Source: Bacteroidales bacterium (GTDB lineage: Bacteria > Bacteroidota > Bacteroidia > Bacteroidales > P3). Taken from it: a DNA stretch of 64,000 bases. Positions 18,507-27,366 of the stretch are shown here, piece by piece. Within the stretch, counting starts at the first letter, position 1, and each line of letters opens with the position of its first letter. Where the stretch lies: the NCBI GenBank assembly GCA_024681475.1, contig JAILAT010000049.1:113766-177765 (forward strand). The letters run 5' to 3'. The position numbers and the translations under genes were made by a program. The notes below the pieces were generated by a model. That model made no database searches. It was not told the DNA's origin and was given only the letters and a program-made list of their open reading frames with translations.

Positions 18507-19298
18507 TCATTGTTGCGGTGAGAAGGGGCATTGCTTGCCGATGCACTGGTTGTTGTATCTGCTACGGGTGCAGTGCACCTCAGGTTTTTCCATCTCCACG
18601 CCGAGGTTTTCTTTCACAAAGTCGATGGCTGTCAGGATGGAGAGGTAGGAGTCGCGCTTGCAGCAGCGTGGGCCGCCGTTGAGGGCCACCTGCTCGAGGG
18701 CGCGTGCCGTCATCAGGTTGCACAGCCTCCACGAGTCGGTGGAAAGCGGTGTATTGCGCGTCACTACCGACATGAAGATGCCAGTGCTGATGCTGGCGCC
18801 GCAGGCTCCCATATATCCGCAGGCGCCACCAGGCACCTGACGGCCGCGGCTCATCACCTCGGGCAAAGCTGTCGTCATGTCCAGCCGTGCGCTGTCGGGC
18901 AGGCAGTTGTTGTAGGCTGTCAGCAGTGCAGCGCCCACGAGTACGTGATGCTCAGGACCATGCATGTGGCAGAAAGGCTGCGACATCATTTTCTCCAGCA
19001 CCTCGATAGGGTTGCGCGACGTCTCGTTGAGGCAGAGGACAATGATGGAGTCCATGCCCGCTGTGTGGCATTCGTTGCAGACATAGTGTCCTTCGCGGCA
19101 GCGTGTCTTGCTGGGTTCCTGTTTGTGGCACAGCACGCATTCCATCAGCGTGTCCTGCGCCAGATATTCGAGTGGCGCGCCGCAGATTAGGCATTCTTCG
19201 TTGATCATGGTGGTCTCTTGTTGTTTGCTCTCTCCTGTGCCGCAGGCGGCAGCCAGCAGCGCCACGCAGCACAGCAGAGTGGTGACGATACGTTTCAT
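18507..19298 (-). CDS. DUF5714-like cysteine-rich protein with an apparent lipoprotein signal
   Basis: 263 residues from ATG 19298. The N-terminus reads as a lipoprotein signal (MKRIVTTLLCCVALLAAACG). The rest resembles DUF5714: paired Cys motifs CLICG, CVLCHK and CNECH, a CHMHGPEHH segment, then the Gly/Cys-rich core GGACGYMGACGAS and a CC near the end. Metal binding is likely from the many Cys and His; no biochemical role is known to me. ATG 19208 would give a cytoplasmic protein starting MINEECLICG, the usual family form, so localisation depends on the start. The neighbour dut is divergent. Confidence 0.7.
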   Translation of the reverse strand: MKRIVTTLLCCVALLAAACGTGESKQQETTMINEECLICGAPLEYLAQDTLMECVLCHKQEPSKTRCREGHYVCNECHTAGMDSIIVLCLNETSRNPIEVLEKMMSQPFCHMHGPEHHVLVGAALLTAYNNCLPDSARLDMTTALPEVMSRGRQVPGGACGYMGACGASISTGIFMSVVTRNTPLSTDSWRLCNLMTARALEQVALNGGPRCCKRDSYLSILTAIDFVKENLGVEMEKPEVHCTRSRYNNQCIGKQCPFSPQQ

Positions 19299-19456
19299 TC
19301 TCACTGATTGTTTCTCTTCATAACGAAAAAGGACATCCTTTAGTATGTGCTGCCGAAATCTCGTGTGCCGGACGTTTTCCATTGTTATTTGTCATCGCTC
19401 GTGCAATAAAAAGAGGGTTGTCGCGTTCTTATGTATGACTTTTTATATTTGATATT

Positions 19457-19894
19457 ATGCAAGTGAAATTCATAAACCATTCGCACCATCCGCTGCCCAG
19501 ATACGAGACATCGATGTCGGCAGGCATGGATTTGCGGGCCTATCTGCCCGATGGCCCCATCACCCTGAAGCCGCTGGAGCGCGGACTTGTCAAGACGGGT
19601 CTCTTCATGGAGCTGCCGGTGGGCTACGAAGCGCAGGTGCGGCCTCGTAGCGGCTTGGCGCTGAAGAAGGGCATCACTGTGCTCAACAGCCCCGGAACCA
19701 TCGACGCCGACTATCGTGGCGAGATATGCGTCATCCTCATCAACCTCTCCAACGAAGCATTCGTCATTGCCGACGGCGAGCGCATCGCGCAGATGGTCAT
19801 CGCCCGCCATGAGCAGGCCGAAATTGTCGAGGTGCAGGAGCTCTCCGACTCCGAGCGTGGCGCTGGCGGTTTTGGCCATACTGGCACGAAATAA
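19457..19894 (+). CDS. dut: dUTP diphosphatase
   Basis: Hydrolyses dUTP to dUMP and diphosphate, keeping uracil out of DNA and feeding dTMP synthesis. 145 residues, normal for the trimeric family, with all five motifs: [32 protein letters not shown] and [10 protein letters not shown] (C-terminal lid). The downstream NamZ-like gene starts 24 bases later in the same direction, so they may share a transcript. Confidence 0.97.
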   Translation: MQVKFINHSHHPLPRYETSMSAGMDLRAYLPDGPITLKPLERGLVKTGLFMELPVGYEAQVRPRSGLALKKGITVLNSPGTIDADYRGEICVILINLSNEAFVIADGERIAQMVIARHEQAEIVEVQELSDSERGAGGFGHTGTK

Positions 19895-19918
19895 TCTTCA
19901 ACGAAAAGTGACAAGGGT

Positions 19919-21157
19919 ATGAGACGGCTGTTTATCCTGCTGATTGTCTGTCTGCTGCAGTGCGCCTGCTGCGGTGCCGAGCGGCCACAGGCCAAGTCTG
20001 TCGCCGAGCAGCAACCCGAGCGCATTACGGTGGGCGCCGAGCGCACCGAGCTGTACCTTCCTGCCTTGCAGGAGCGTAGGGTGGCGCTGGTGGCCAACCA
20101 GTCTTCGCTGGTGGGCCCGATGCATCTGCTCGACACCCTGTTGGCACTGGGCGTCGATGTACGTCGTGTGTTCTGCCCCGAGCATGGTTTTCGAGGCGAC
20201 GCCGAAGCAGGTGCCCATATCGCCGACGGCCGCGATGCAGCCACAGGCGTGCAGCTCGTATCGCTCTACGGTTCGGGCAAGAAGCCGAAGCCTGAGCATC
20301 TGGCCGACGTCGACATCGTGCTTTTCGACCTGCAGGACGTGGGCTGTCGTTTCTACACCTATATCTCCACCCTGCATTATGTGATGGAAGCATGCGCTGA
20401 GTACCACCAAAAGCTGTTTGTACTAGACCGCCCCAATCCCAATAGTTTCTATGTGGACGGGCCGGTGCTGGAGGGGTCTCAGCGCTCTTTTGTCGGCATG
20501 CATCCTGTCCCCATCGTCTATGGCATGACCATCGGCGAGTATGCCCTTATGATCAACGGCGAGCGATGGCTGAAAGACAGTCTGTTGTGCGACGTCGAGG
20601 TGATACCCCTGGCCCACTGGACCCACGACAGCCTCTACCGTTTGCCCGTGGCGCCGTCGCCCAATCTGCGCACCGGACAGTCCATCGCGCTCTATCCCTC
20701 GCTCTGCCTCTTCGAGGGCACCAACATCTCTGTGGGGCGCGGCACCGACAAGCCTTTCGAACTTATCGGCAGCCCGCAGTTCACTGCCGCTTCCGGCAGC
20801 GCGGCATGGCCGTTGGTGCAGTTCACGCCGCACCCAATCAAAGGTGTCAGCGACAATCCGCTTTTTAGCGGACAACAGTGCAAGGGCTATGACCTCTCGC
20901 AGGTGACGCCGCGCCGACAGATAGATCTCCGCTACCTGCTTGCCATGTATGCCCAGACGCCGCACGAAAGCTTCTTTTTGAAGAACAGGTTCTTCGACCG
21001 TCTGGCAGGCACACCGACGTTGCGCCGACAGATAGAAGCAGGCCTAAGCGAGGCCGAAATCCGCGCCTCCTGGCAGCCGGCTTTGCGGCAGTTCATGCAA
21101 GTCCGCGCACGCTATCTGCTCTATCCCGATTTTACACCACAAGAAACTCCCCGCTAG
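19919..21157 (+). CDS. NamZ-like exo-beta-N-acetylmuramidase (DUF1343, GH171), lipoprotein
   Basis: 412 residues with a lipoprotein-type signal (LLIVCLLQCACCGAE). The body is DUF1343: VALVANQSSLVG, VFCPEHGFRGDAEAG, LFDLQDVGCRFYTY, LDRPNPN and IVYGMTIGEYA are strongly conserved blocks; the Glu/His of PEHGFRG lie in the active site. Characterised members (NamZ) remove terminal MurNAc from peptidoglycan fragments, so a cell-envelope recycling or scavenging role is likely. Family assignment is strong; the precise substrate is inferred. Confidence 0.9.
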   Translation: MRRLFILLIVCLLQCACCGAERPQAKSVAEQQPERITVGAERTELYLPALQERRVALVANQSSLVGPMHLLDTLLALGVDVRRVFCPEHGFRGDAEAGAHIADGRDAATGVQLVSLYGSGKKPKPEHLADVDIVLFDLQDVGCRFYTYISTLHYVMEACAEYHQKLFVLDRPNPNSFYVDGPVLEGSQRSFVGMHPVPIVYGMTIGEYALMINGERWLKDSLLCDVEVIPLAHWTHDSLYRLPVAPSPNLRTGQSIALYPSLCLFEGTNISVGRGTDKPFELIGSPQFTAASGSAAWPLVQFTPHPIKGVSDNPLFSGQQCKGYDLSQVTPRRQIDLRYLLAMYAQTPHESFFLKNRFFDRLAGTPTLRRQIEAGLSEAEIRASWQPALRQFMQVRARYLLYPDFTPQETPR

Positions 21158-21191
21158 ACAAGTTATTTTATATTGCTATTATTAAACTCTT

Positions 21192-21443
21192 ATGATTATC
21201 ACATTAACCATACTAGCCTATCTTCTGGTCACCCTCATTCTGCTGGTGCTGATTGCTGTCACCGTGGTGTTCCGTGTGATGCTGGGCGAGTCGTGGAAAA
21301 CAATATGGAAGGAGTTGCACAGACTTAAATTGAAGCAAATACCGTCATACTTCGTCAGTTCGACAAAGAAAGCCTTTCGTATAAGAAGGTATCTTGCGAA
21401 GAAGAAGAAACGGTCTGCCTCCGACGACAATCAATCTGATTGA
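21192..21443 (+). CDS. Small membrane protein of unknown function
   Basis: 83 residues: one long N-terminal hydrophobic helix (about 1-30), then a strongly basic tail with KKKKR near the end. No known domain recognised. It lies 34 bases after the NamZ-like gene on the same strand and its stop is six bases from the convergent purD stop. Length, ATG and codon use support a real gene, but only moderately. Confidence 0.6.
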   Translation: MIITLTILAYLLVTLILLVLIAVTVVFRVMLGESWKTIWKELHRLKLKQIPSYFVSSTKKAFRIRRYLAKKKKRSASDDNQSD

Positions 21444-21449
21444 TGTCCT

Positions 21450-22760
21450 CTATTTCAGGTATTTCATCAAGTCTTGGCCGATGTCGTGACGGTAGTAGCG
21501 TCCGGCCCAGCTGATGGTTTCAGCGCGCTGCAGGCTGGCAGCAAGAGCCTCGGGCATGGTGTCGGCCAGCGAGGTGACACACAGCACGCGGCCACCATTG
21601 GTGACAATATGCTGGGCATCGTCGAGTTTCGTTCCGGCGTGGAACACACACTGTGTGCTGCTGTCCGCTTTGTCGAGGCCGCTGATGACATCGCCCTTGC
21701 GGTAGCTCTCGGGGTAGCCTTCGGCTGTAAGCATGACGCACACCGCCGAGCGGGGATCCGCCGTCAGTGAGCATTGGTCCAGACGGCCCTCCCAGACGGC
21801 CTTGAACATCTCTACCACATCGTTCTGTATGCGCGGGAAGACGCTTTCCGTCTCGGGGTCGCCCATGCGCACGTTGTATTCGATGACGTAGGGCTCCTTG
21901 ACTCCGTCGGCGCTTTCCACAGCCATGAGTCCCAGGAAGATAAAGCCTTTGTAGGGCATATTCTCGTTGCGCAGGCCTTCGATGGTGGGCACCACGATGC
22001 GCTGTTCCACCTTGGCCATGAAAGCGTCGTTGGCGAATGGCACGGGGCTGATGGAGCCCATGCCGCCGGTGTTGAGGCCCGTATCGCCTTCGCCGATGCG
22101 CTTGTAGTCTTTGGCAGTGGGCAGTATGAGGTGGTGCTCGCCGTCGGTCAGCACGAAGACCGACAGCTCGATGCCGCTGAGGTATTCTTCGATTACCACG
22201 CTGCTGCTGGCGTCGCCGAATTTAGCATCGGCCAGCATGGCTGTCAGCTCACGACGAGCCTCCTCGAGGTCGTTGATAATCAGCACACCTTTGCCTGCCG
22301 CCAAGCCGTCGGCTTTCAGCACATAGGGTGCCTTCAGTGTGGCGAGGAAGGCTTTGCCCTCCTCCAGCGTGTCGCGCGTGAAGGTGCGGTAGTCCGCTGT
22401 GGGGATATGGTGGCGTTGCATGAAGCCTTTGGCGAAATCTTTGCTGCCCTCCAAGCGGGCGCCGCTGGCCGAAGGACCTATCACCATGATGTCGCGCAGC
22501 GCGGCGTCGGCGGCAAAAAAGTCGGCGATGCCGTCGACGAGGGGCTGTTCGGGCCCCACCACGACCATGCGGATGTCGTTGTCAAGCACGAAACGTCCTA
22601 TGGCGGCGAAGTCGTTGAGTTTCAGTGCCACGTTGGTGGCGCAGCGGCTCGTGCCGGCATTGCCGGGAGCCACATAGAGATGAGTGCATTGTGGGCTTTG
22701 TGCCACTTTGGCGGCGATGGCGTGCTCGCGGCCGCCCGAGCCTAGTATCAGTATATTCAT
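21450..22760 (-). CDS. purD: Phosphoribosylamine--glycine ligase
   Basis: ATP-grasp enzyme making GAR from phosphoribosylamine and glycine in purine synthesis. From ATG 22760 the protein begins MNILILGSGGREHAIA, the family start, and carries GPEQPLVDGIADFF, GSKDFAKGFM, VLKADGLAAGKGV, EEYLSGIELSVF, NTGGMGSISP and EYNVRMGDPETE. 436 residues is normal. It is the last gene of a leftward run with manA, a thioredoxin-like gene and a small lipoprotein gene, with gaps of 34, 14 and 7 bases. Confidence 0.97.
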   Translation of the reverse strand: MNILILGSGGREHAIAAKVAQSPQCTHLYVAPGNAGTSRCATNVALKLNDFAAIGRFVLDNDIRMVVVGPEQPLVDGIADFFAADAALRDIMVIGPSASGARLEGSKDFAKGFMQRHHIPTADYRTFTRDTLEEGKAFLATLKAPYVLKADGLAAGKGVLIINDLEEARRELTAMLADAKFGDASSSVVIEEYLSGIELSVFVLTDGEHHLILPTAKDYKRIGEGDTGLNTGGMGSISPVPFANDAFMAKVEQRIVVPTIEGLRNENMPYKGFIFLGLMAVESADGVKEPYVIEYNVRMGDPETESVFPRIQNDVVEMFKAVWEGRLDQCSLTADPRSAVCVMLTAEGYPESYRKGDVISGLDKADSSTQCVFHAGTKLDDAQHIVTNGGRVLCVTSLADTMPEALAASLQRAETISWAGRYYRHDIGQDLMKYLK

Positions 22761-22794
22761 GGTTGTATCTTTTTTTTCAATCGATGCTATTCTG

Positions 22795-23931
22795 CTATTG
22801 TTCCTCGTCGTTGTCGTTCCACACGATTTCGCGTTCTTCCCAGTCCTCCTCTTCGTATTCTTCGGGCTCCTCTTCGCCGACGAACTTTGCCACCCAGTCG
22901 AGGTCGTGGTAGTGGTCGGCGCCGCCTTCGTCAACCCACTGTTCGGGGTCCACATACACCTCCAGCAGCTTGGCGGGACCTTCGCTGAAGAGCTCCACAC
23001 GGTCGGCGGCGGCGGGCACCAGCACGCACTCGCCGGCATGCAGCGGCGTGATGGTGTCCATCGCCTTCATTGCGGCGATGCCGTCGGTGCAGAGATACAC
23101 CACAAAAGAGTCCAGTTGGGCAAAATCTTTGCGCAGCGGCTTGCTGAGGGCGATGAGGTTGGTGGTGAAGTAGGGACATTGCGCCAGGCGCACGGTGCTG
23201 TTCTCCTGGTAGTTGTAGTGTGTCTTGCCGTTGCGTGTGGCGGCGAAATCGATGGCGGCCAGGGCTTCGGCGGTGTGCAGCTCGCGCAACTTGCCGTTGG
23301 CGTCGGGACGGTTGTAGTCGTAGATGCGGTAGGTGGTGTCGGACGACTGCTGTATCTCGGCCAGCAACAGGCCTTTGCCGAGGGCATGGACACGACCTGC
23401 GGGGATGAAGAAGACATCGCCGGCCTGCGGATGTTCCACATGCAGTGTCTGCTCCAAAGTGCCCTGTTTCAGGCTTTTCTGGTAGGCTTCGGCTGTGGTG
23501 CGCTGCTCGAAACCGTCGACGATTTCGGCGCCCTGCTCGGCCTCCATGATATACCACATCTCCGTTTTGCCGTTCTCCATGCCGCGCTCCCTCGCCAGCT
23601 TGTTGTCGGGGTGCACCTGGATGGAGAGTTTGTCGTTGGCGTCAATAATCTTGATCAGCAAAGGGAAGTCGTTGCCGAAATGGCGGTAGTTCTCCTCGCC
23701 GATGAGTTCGCCCATGTATATTTCAAGGGCGTCGTTCAAGGTGTTGTCGGCCAGAAAGCCGTTGGTGATGACCGACTCGTTGTCCTTCACCGCCGACAGC
23801 ACCCACATCTCGCCACAGTTGGGCAGCGGCGCATAGTCGAAGCCCAGCGTCTTGATTTTGTTGCCGCCCCACACCTTGTTCTTGAAGAGGGGCAGGAATT
23901 TCAGCGGATATATTGTCGTTTCCATGTCCAT
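22795..23931 (-). CDS. manA: Mannose-6-phosphate isomerase, class I, with acidic tail
   Basis: Interconverts fructose-6-P and mannose-6-P, supplying GDP-mannose pathways. Zinc-site motifs of type I enzymes are present: LSIQVHPDN, KTEMWYIMEAE and FIPAGRVHALGKGL followed by AEIQQSSDTTYRIYDYNR. The core is the compact Bacteroidota form of about 320 residues; the last 35 residues are an acidic extension rich in Glu, Asp and Trp (about 335-378), not part of the fold I know. ATG 23931 and ATG 23925 are both usable starts. It shares an operon with purD. Confidence 0.92.
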   Translation of the reverse strand: MDMETTIYPLKFLPLFKNKVWGGNKIKTLGFDYAPLPNCGEMWVLSAVKDNESVITNGFLADNTLNDALEIYMGELIGEENYRHFGNDFPLLIKIIDANDKLSIQVHPDNKLARERGMENGKTEMWYIMEAEQGAEIVDGFEQRTTAEAYQKSLKQGTLEQTLHVEHPQAGDVFFIPAGRVHALGKGLLLAEIQQSSDTTYRIYDYNRPDANGKLRELHTAEALAAIDFAATRNGKTHYNYQENSTVRLAQCPYFTTNLIALSKPLRKDFAQLDSFVVYLCTDGIAAMKAMDTITPLHAGECVLVPAAADRVELFSEGPAKLLEVYVDPEQWVDEGGADHYHDLDWVAKFVGEEEPEEYEEEDWEEREIVWNDNDEEQ

Positions 23932-23945
23932 AGTCTTGATGTTAT

Positions 23946-24938
23946 TTATTTGTTTGCCAGTGCTTTGCTTTGTTGAAGAGCGCCTAGGCGCTCCAGCTCC
24001 CAGATGCGCACGTCGCGTGCCACGATGCGTTGCTGGCTGTCGAGCACGATGAGGTAGGGAATGTGGTCGATTTGCAACAGTTCGAGCCAGGGTGAGTCCC
24101 AGCAGCGCTTGTCGCTATCTATGTCGATCTCAATGGTCTGCATCTCGGGGTAGCGCGAATGGAGCGCTGTGGCGGCGCGTTGGCACTGCTCGCACCAGCT
24201 GGCGCCCACCAGCACAGCGTGGTAACAGCTGTCGGCCAGCAGCGTGTCCAGCCGCTGCAAATGTCCCTGACGGTCGCGGAAGACAACGGTGGGCAGGCGC
24301 TCGCCGTCGCGCAAACGCTCACGGCTGCTCAGCATCCGCTGCAGCTGGCCGTAGTGGTATACCTTCTGTGCTTCGCCAGTGAGTTGTGCAGCAAGCTGTT
24401 GCAGGGTGTCCTGCTGACAGTCGTTGGCCATGTGGCGATAGATGATGTACGGGGTGATAGGGGAGGAGGGGTGGCTGGCGGCGTAGCGCGCCAGGTGGGT
24501 GGGGTTGGAGGCCTGCTGCTCCAGCTGGTAGCGGTATTCGCTGTTGGAGCGCGACCCTACGATGGGCGACATCTCCGGTGCCGCCATGTTGTAGCGCACC
24601 ACGATGTCGCTGTTCTCCACAAAGAATGGGATGATACTTACTGCGTTGTTGTTCAGTGTGTTGGTGTAGCGGAATTCGGCGTAGACCACTCCGTCGACAG
24701 ATCCTTGGAAGAGGTAGTTGTTGCCGTTTCTTGAGCCCTTGGCGGCGTGCGGCATGGCGTCGGTGGTGTAGAGGTAAAGGCTGCCCTTGCCACGGGCCTC
24801 CACGGGCATCTCCACGCGAACGCTGAACCCCTGAGCCACAACGTCGTGCGCCAGCGTGGCATAAAGCAGCATCAGCAGCATCGCACCACGCAGCGCGCCC
24901 CTGTTCCTTCCGACACTACCCACAACGCGCCAGGTCAA
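23946..24938 (-). CDS. Exported thioredoxin-like protein with DUF4369-like N-terminus
   Basis: About 330 residues. A signal peptide (core MLLMLLYATLAHDVVA) ends before Gln. The first 130 mature residues are beta-rich and resemble the DUF4369 domain of Bacteroidota TlpA-like proteins; the C-terminal 140 residues are a thioredoxin fold with the redox motif WCEQC and a cis-Pro loop (IDHIPYLIVLD). It likely acts on periplasmic disulfides. No ATG gives an n-region with basic residues: TTG 24938 or GTG 24923 does, while ATG 24881 would start inside the hydrophobic core, so the start is uncertain. Confidence 0.78.
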   Translation of the reverse strand: MTWRVVGSVGRNRGALRGAMLLMLLYATLAHDVVAQGFSVRVEMPVEARGKGSLYLYTTDAMPHAAKGSRNGNNYLFQGSVDGVVYAEFRYTNTLNNNAVSIIPFFVENSDIVVRYNMAAPEMSPIVGSRSNSEYRYQLEQQASNPTHLARYAASHPSSPITPYIIYRHMANDCQQDTLQQLAAQLTGEAQKVYHYGQLQRMLSSRERLRDGERLPTVVFRDRQGHLQRLDTLLADSCYHAVLVGASWCEQCQRAATALHSRYPEMQTIEIDIDSDKRCWDSPWLELLQIDHIPYLIVLDSQQRIVARDVRIWELERLGALQQSKALANK

Positions 24939-24945
24939 TGAGTTA

Positions 24946-25140
24946 TCAATAGCTGTGGTAGGTGGAGCTGTTGCGCTGGTTGTTGCCTCTCACCTTGTAG
25001 TTTTTCTTGATGGTCTTCGACGTTTTGCGGTTCGATTTGTACATGTTGTCGCTCGACTTGCACGAGGTGAAAACCGACGTGCCCACCAACAGACAGCCAA
25101 TCATGGCCATCGCGGTCCAAAATCTGCCAGACTTTTTCAT
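24946..25140 (-). CDS. Small lipoprotein with basic C-terminus
   Basis: 64 residues: n-region MKKSGRFW, hydrophobic stretch, lipobox TSC, then a short hydrophilic, Lys/Arg/Asn-rich tail ending NSSTYHSY. Too short for domain assignment. Support comes from the good signal, a strong consensus promoter 135 bases upstream (25275-25305) and tight spacing (7 bases) to the thioredoxin-like gene, which make it the first gene of the leftward operon. Confidence 0.72.
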   Translation of the reverse strand: MKKSGRFWTAMAMIGCLLVGTSVFTSCKSSDNMYKSNRKTSKTIKKNYKVRGNNQRNSSTYHSY

Positions 25141-25274
25141 ATCTTCGCTCTTTTTTCGGCCCCGGCAAGCCGTTTTTCCTTTTTTTGGACAACTGCCGCC
25201 GAGGACTCTATTATTATTGTTATCAACTACTTATGTTCGCTTTTCATGCGCCGTGAGGCGATGTTCGCTCACTA

Positions 25275-25305
25275 CAAAGTTACACATAAAAATGGAATAC
25301 TTCAA
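25275..25305 (-). promoter_or_regulatory. Promoter of the small-lipoprotein / thioredoxin-like / manA / purD operon
   Basis: Minus strand: TTG (25303-25305), 20-base spacer, TAACTTTG (25275-25282). Full match to the Bacteroidota consensus, ahead of a leftward gene run. Confidence 0.8.
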
Positions 25306-25345
25306 AGAAAAAATTCATTTTTTAGAATAGTTTAATATTTTTTTG

Positions 25346-25353
25346 TAATTTTG
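25346..25353 (+). promoter_or_regulatory. -7 element for the rightward small membrane protein gene
   Basis: TAATTTTG matches TAnnTTTG and lies 25 bases before ATG 25379. The -33 position lacks TTG. Confidence 0.5.
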
Positions 25354-25378
25354 CATTTTCAAAATCGCAGCGAAAAAG

Positions 25379-25636
25379 ATGAAAAAATACACTGTGTCAA
25401 GAATTTGGGAAGGTGCCTCGTATGTCCTCATACTGGGTGGCACGGTCTACTATTTTGTTTCGGGCAAAGAGACTGGTATTACGATGATTATCGTCGCCCT
25501 GGCAATTTTCTGCTATGCCATGACCTACCGTGTCCGCTACCGCATCTGCCAGGATGAAAACGAGGAGCTGCGCAGCGATATTCGTCGCCTCACCAACCTC
25601 CTCGAGGTGGCCAAAAAGACAAAAAACGACAAGTGA
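25379..25636 (+). CDS. Small two-helix membrane protein with coiled-coil tail
   Basis: 85 residues: two hydrophobic segments (about 12-30 and 34-48), then a charged heptad-like tail (ENEELRSDIRRLTNLLEVAK) that may form a coiled coil. Family unknown to me. It has its own -7 box and lies 58 bases before efp, with which it may be co-transcribed. Confidence 0.68.
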   Translation: MKKYTVSRIWEGASYVLILGGTVYYFVSGKETGITMIIVALAIFCYAMTYRVRYRICQDENEELRSDIRRLTNLLEVAKKTKNDK

Positions 25637-25694
25637 AACTCTTTGACAAGACATTTCGGAAAACAAATTAATAATTAAAAATACTTTTTTTTCT

Positions 25695-26261
25695 ATGGCA
25701 ACAACAGCTGATATTAAAAATGGTCTTTGCATCAATTTCAACAACGACATTTACACTATTGTGGAATTCCTCCATGTGAAACCTGGCAAGGGCGCCGCTT
25801 TCGTGCGCACCAAGATGCGCAACGTGAAAACCGGCCGTATGCTGGAGAACACCTTCCCCTCGGGTGCCAAAATCGATGTTGTCCGCGTCGAACGCCGCCC
25901 CTACACTTACCTCTACAAGGAGGGCGATATGTACAACTTCATGCACGCCGAGACTTTCGAGCAGATTAGCATCGAGGAGTCTATCATCAATGCTCCGCAG
26001 TTCTTGAAAGAGGGTCAGTATGTGGAAGTTACGGTTCACGCCGACACCGAGACGCCGCTGCTTTGCGAGCTGCCGCCGTTCATCGAGACCGTGGTGACCT
26101 ACACCGAGCCCGGTTTCGCTGGCAACACCGCCACCAACGCCATGAAGGACGCTACCGTGGAGCCTGGTGTGCAGGTTCGCGTGCCGCTGTTCATCAAGGA
26201 AGGCGAGCGCATCAAGGTCGACACCCGCACGGGCGAGTACTCCGAGCGCATCAAATCGTGA
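25695..26261 (+). CDS. efp: Translation elongation factor P
   Basis: 188 residues, three beta-barrel domains, relieves ribosome stalling at polyproline. Conserved blocks: [28 protein letters not shown] with the loop Lys that is modified in many bacteria, [16 protein letters not shown] and the C-terminal [11 protein letters not shown]. Start ATG 25695 is the only sensible one. An intrinsic terminator follows. Confidence 0.97.
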   Translation: MATTADIKNGLCINFNNDIYTIVEFLHVKPGKGAAFVRTKMRNVKTGRMLENTFPSGAKIDVVRVERRPYTYLYKEGDMYNFMHAETFEQISIEESIINAPQFLKEGQYVEVTVHADTETPLLCELPPFIETVVTYTEPGFAGNTATNAMKDATVEPGVQVRVPLFIKEGERIKVDTRTGEYSERIKS

Positions 26262-26288
26262 CAGTTTAACACCAATACCATGATAGCA

Positions 26289-26320
26289 GAGACGCCAGCA
26301 TCATGGCGTCTCCGCGTTTT
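26289..26320 (+). terminator. Terminator after efp
   Basis: GAGACGCCA (26289-26297) pairs with TGGCGTCTC (26304-26312), loop of six, then CGCG and TTTT. It lies 28 bases after the efp stop. Confidence 0.8.
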
Positions 26321-26333
26321 ATAAAGATGTATC

Positions 26334-27353
26334 ATGATGAGAATTCGCAACATTGCACTGCTGTTGAGCGTCGTGCTCCTCGTGGCCTGTCATGACGAAA
26401 AGAAGCCGAAGCCAACGCAGCAGCCCAAGGGAATAGACTATGCTACGGTGACCATCCCTGACTTCAACGCCGACTCGGCCTATCAGTATGTGGTGGACCA
26501 GCTGAATTTCGGCTACCGCCATCCCGGCACCAAAGGCCATGACCAATGCGCCGACTATCTGGCGCGCACCATGCGCCGCTGGTGCGACACGGTCATCGTG
26601 CAGCCTTTCACCGCCACGCTCTGGAACGGCCAGCAGGTGCAGGGCAAGAATATCATCGCCTCGCTTTCGCCGCAGCGCGACGAGCGTGTGCTGCTGGCGG
26701 CGCACTGGGATTCACGCCAGTGGGCCGACCAGGATGTCGACACCAACAATTGGCACAAGCCGATTCTCGGCGCCAACGATGGCGCCAGCGGCGTGGCTAC
26801 GCTGATGGAGATGGCGCGCATCATGTCGGCGTTGCCGCCCGACGTGGGGGTCGATTTCATCTTCTTCGACGTGGAGGATCAGGGTATGCCGGCATGGGAG
26901 AACCGCTACGTGGATAACACCTGGTGCAAGGGCTCGCAGCATTGGGCCAAGAATCCCCATCGCCTGCTCTATCGCGCCGAATACGGCGTGCTGTTCGACA
27001 TGGTGGGCACCGACAACCCTCGTTTCACCAAAGAGGAGATTTCCGTCAACTTCGCCTCGGGGCTGGTCAACAAGATGTGGTCCTGCGCCGCCTATCTGGG
27101 CTACAACAATGTCTTCGTCGATGCCCTCTCACCAGCCATCCTCGACGACCACCTCTATGTCAACCAAATCATCAAGATACCCACCATCGACATCGTGCAG
27201 AACGACGCACGCGTCAGCTTCTTCCCCCATTGGCATACCGTGGACGACAATCTCGATGCCGTCAACCCCGCCAGTATGACAACCGTGGCTACGGTGACCA
27301 TGAAGGTCATCTATGGCGACCATCCGACTTCCGACGCTGTGGTGAACAATTGA
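26334..27353 (+). CDS. Glutaminyl-peptide cyclotransferase-type M28 lipoprotein
   Basis: 339 residues with a lipobox (VVLLVAC) and an M28 fold. Metal and catalytic residues sit in AHWDSRQ, LGANDGASG (first Asp ligand), FFDVEDQG (Glu-Asp pair), VLFDMVG (Asp) and FPHWHTVDDN (His ligand). The inserted WCKGSQHW loop and the Glu-Asp pair fit bacterial type II glutaminyl cyclases, which turn N-terminal Gln of exported proteins into pyroglutamate. An aminopeptidase cannot be excluded. All intact signal-peptidase-I-type exports in this window begin with Gln after cleavage, which fits the cyclase reading. Confidence 0.82.
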   Translation: MMRIRNIALLLSVVLLVACHDEKKPKPTQQPKGIDYATVTIPDFNADSAYQYVVDQLNFGYRHPGTKGHDQCADYLARTMRRWCDTVIVQPFTATLWNGQQVQGKNIIASLSPQRDERVLLAAHWDSRQWADQDVDTNNWHKPILGANDGASGVATLMEMARIMSALPPDVGVDFIFFDVEDQGMPAWENRYVDNTWCKGSQHWAKNPHRLLYRAEYGVLFDMVGTDNPRFTKEEISVNFASGLVNKMWSCAAYLGYNNVFVDALSPAILDDHLYVNQIIKIPTIDIVQNDARVSFFPHWHTVDDNLDAVNPASMTTVATVTMKVIYGDHPTSDAVVNN

Positions 27354-27366
27354 AATTGAGAGCTCT

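Noticed and set aside
22684..23976. 430-codon rightward open frame
   Set aside because: Antisense to manA, whose catalytic motifs are intact.
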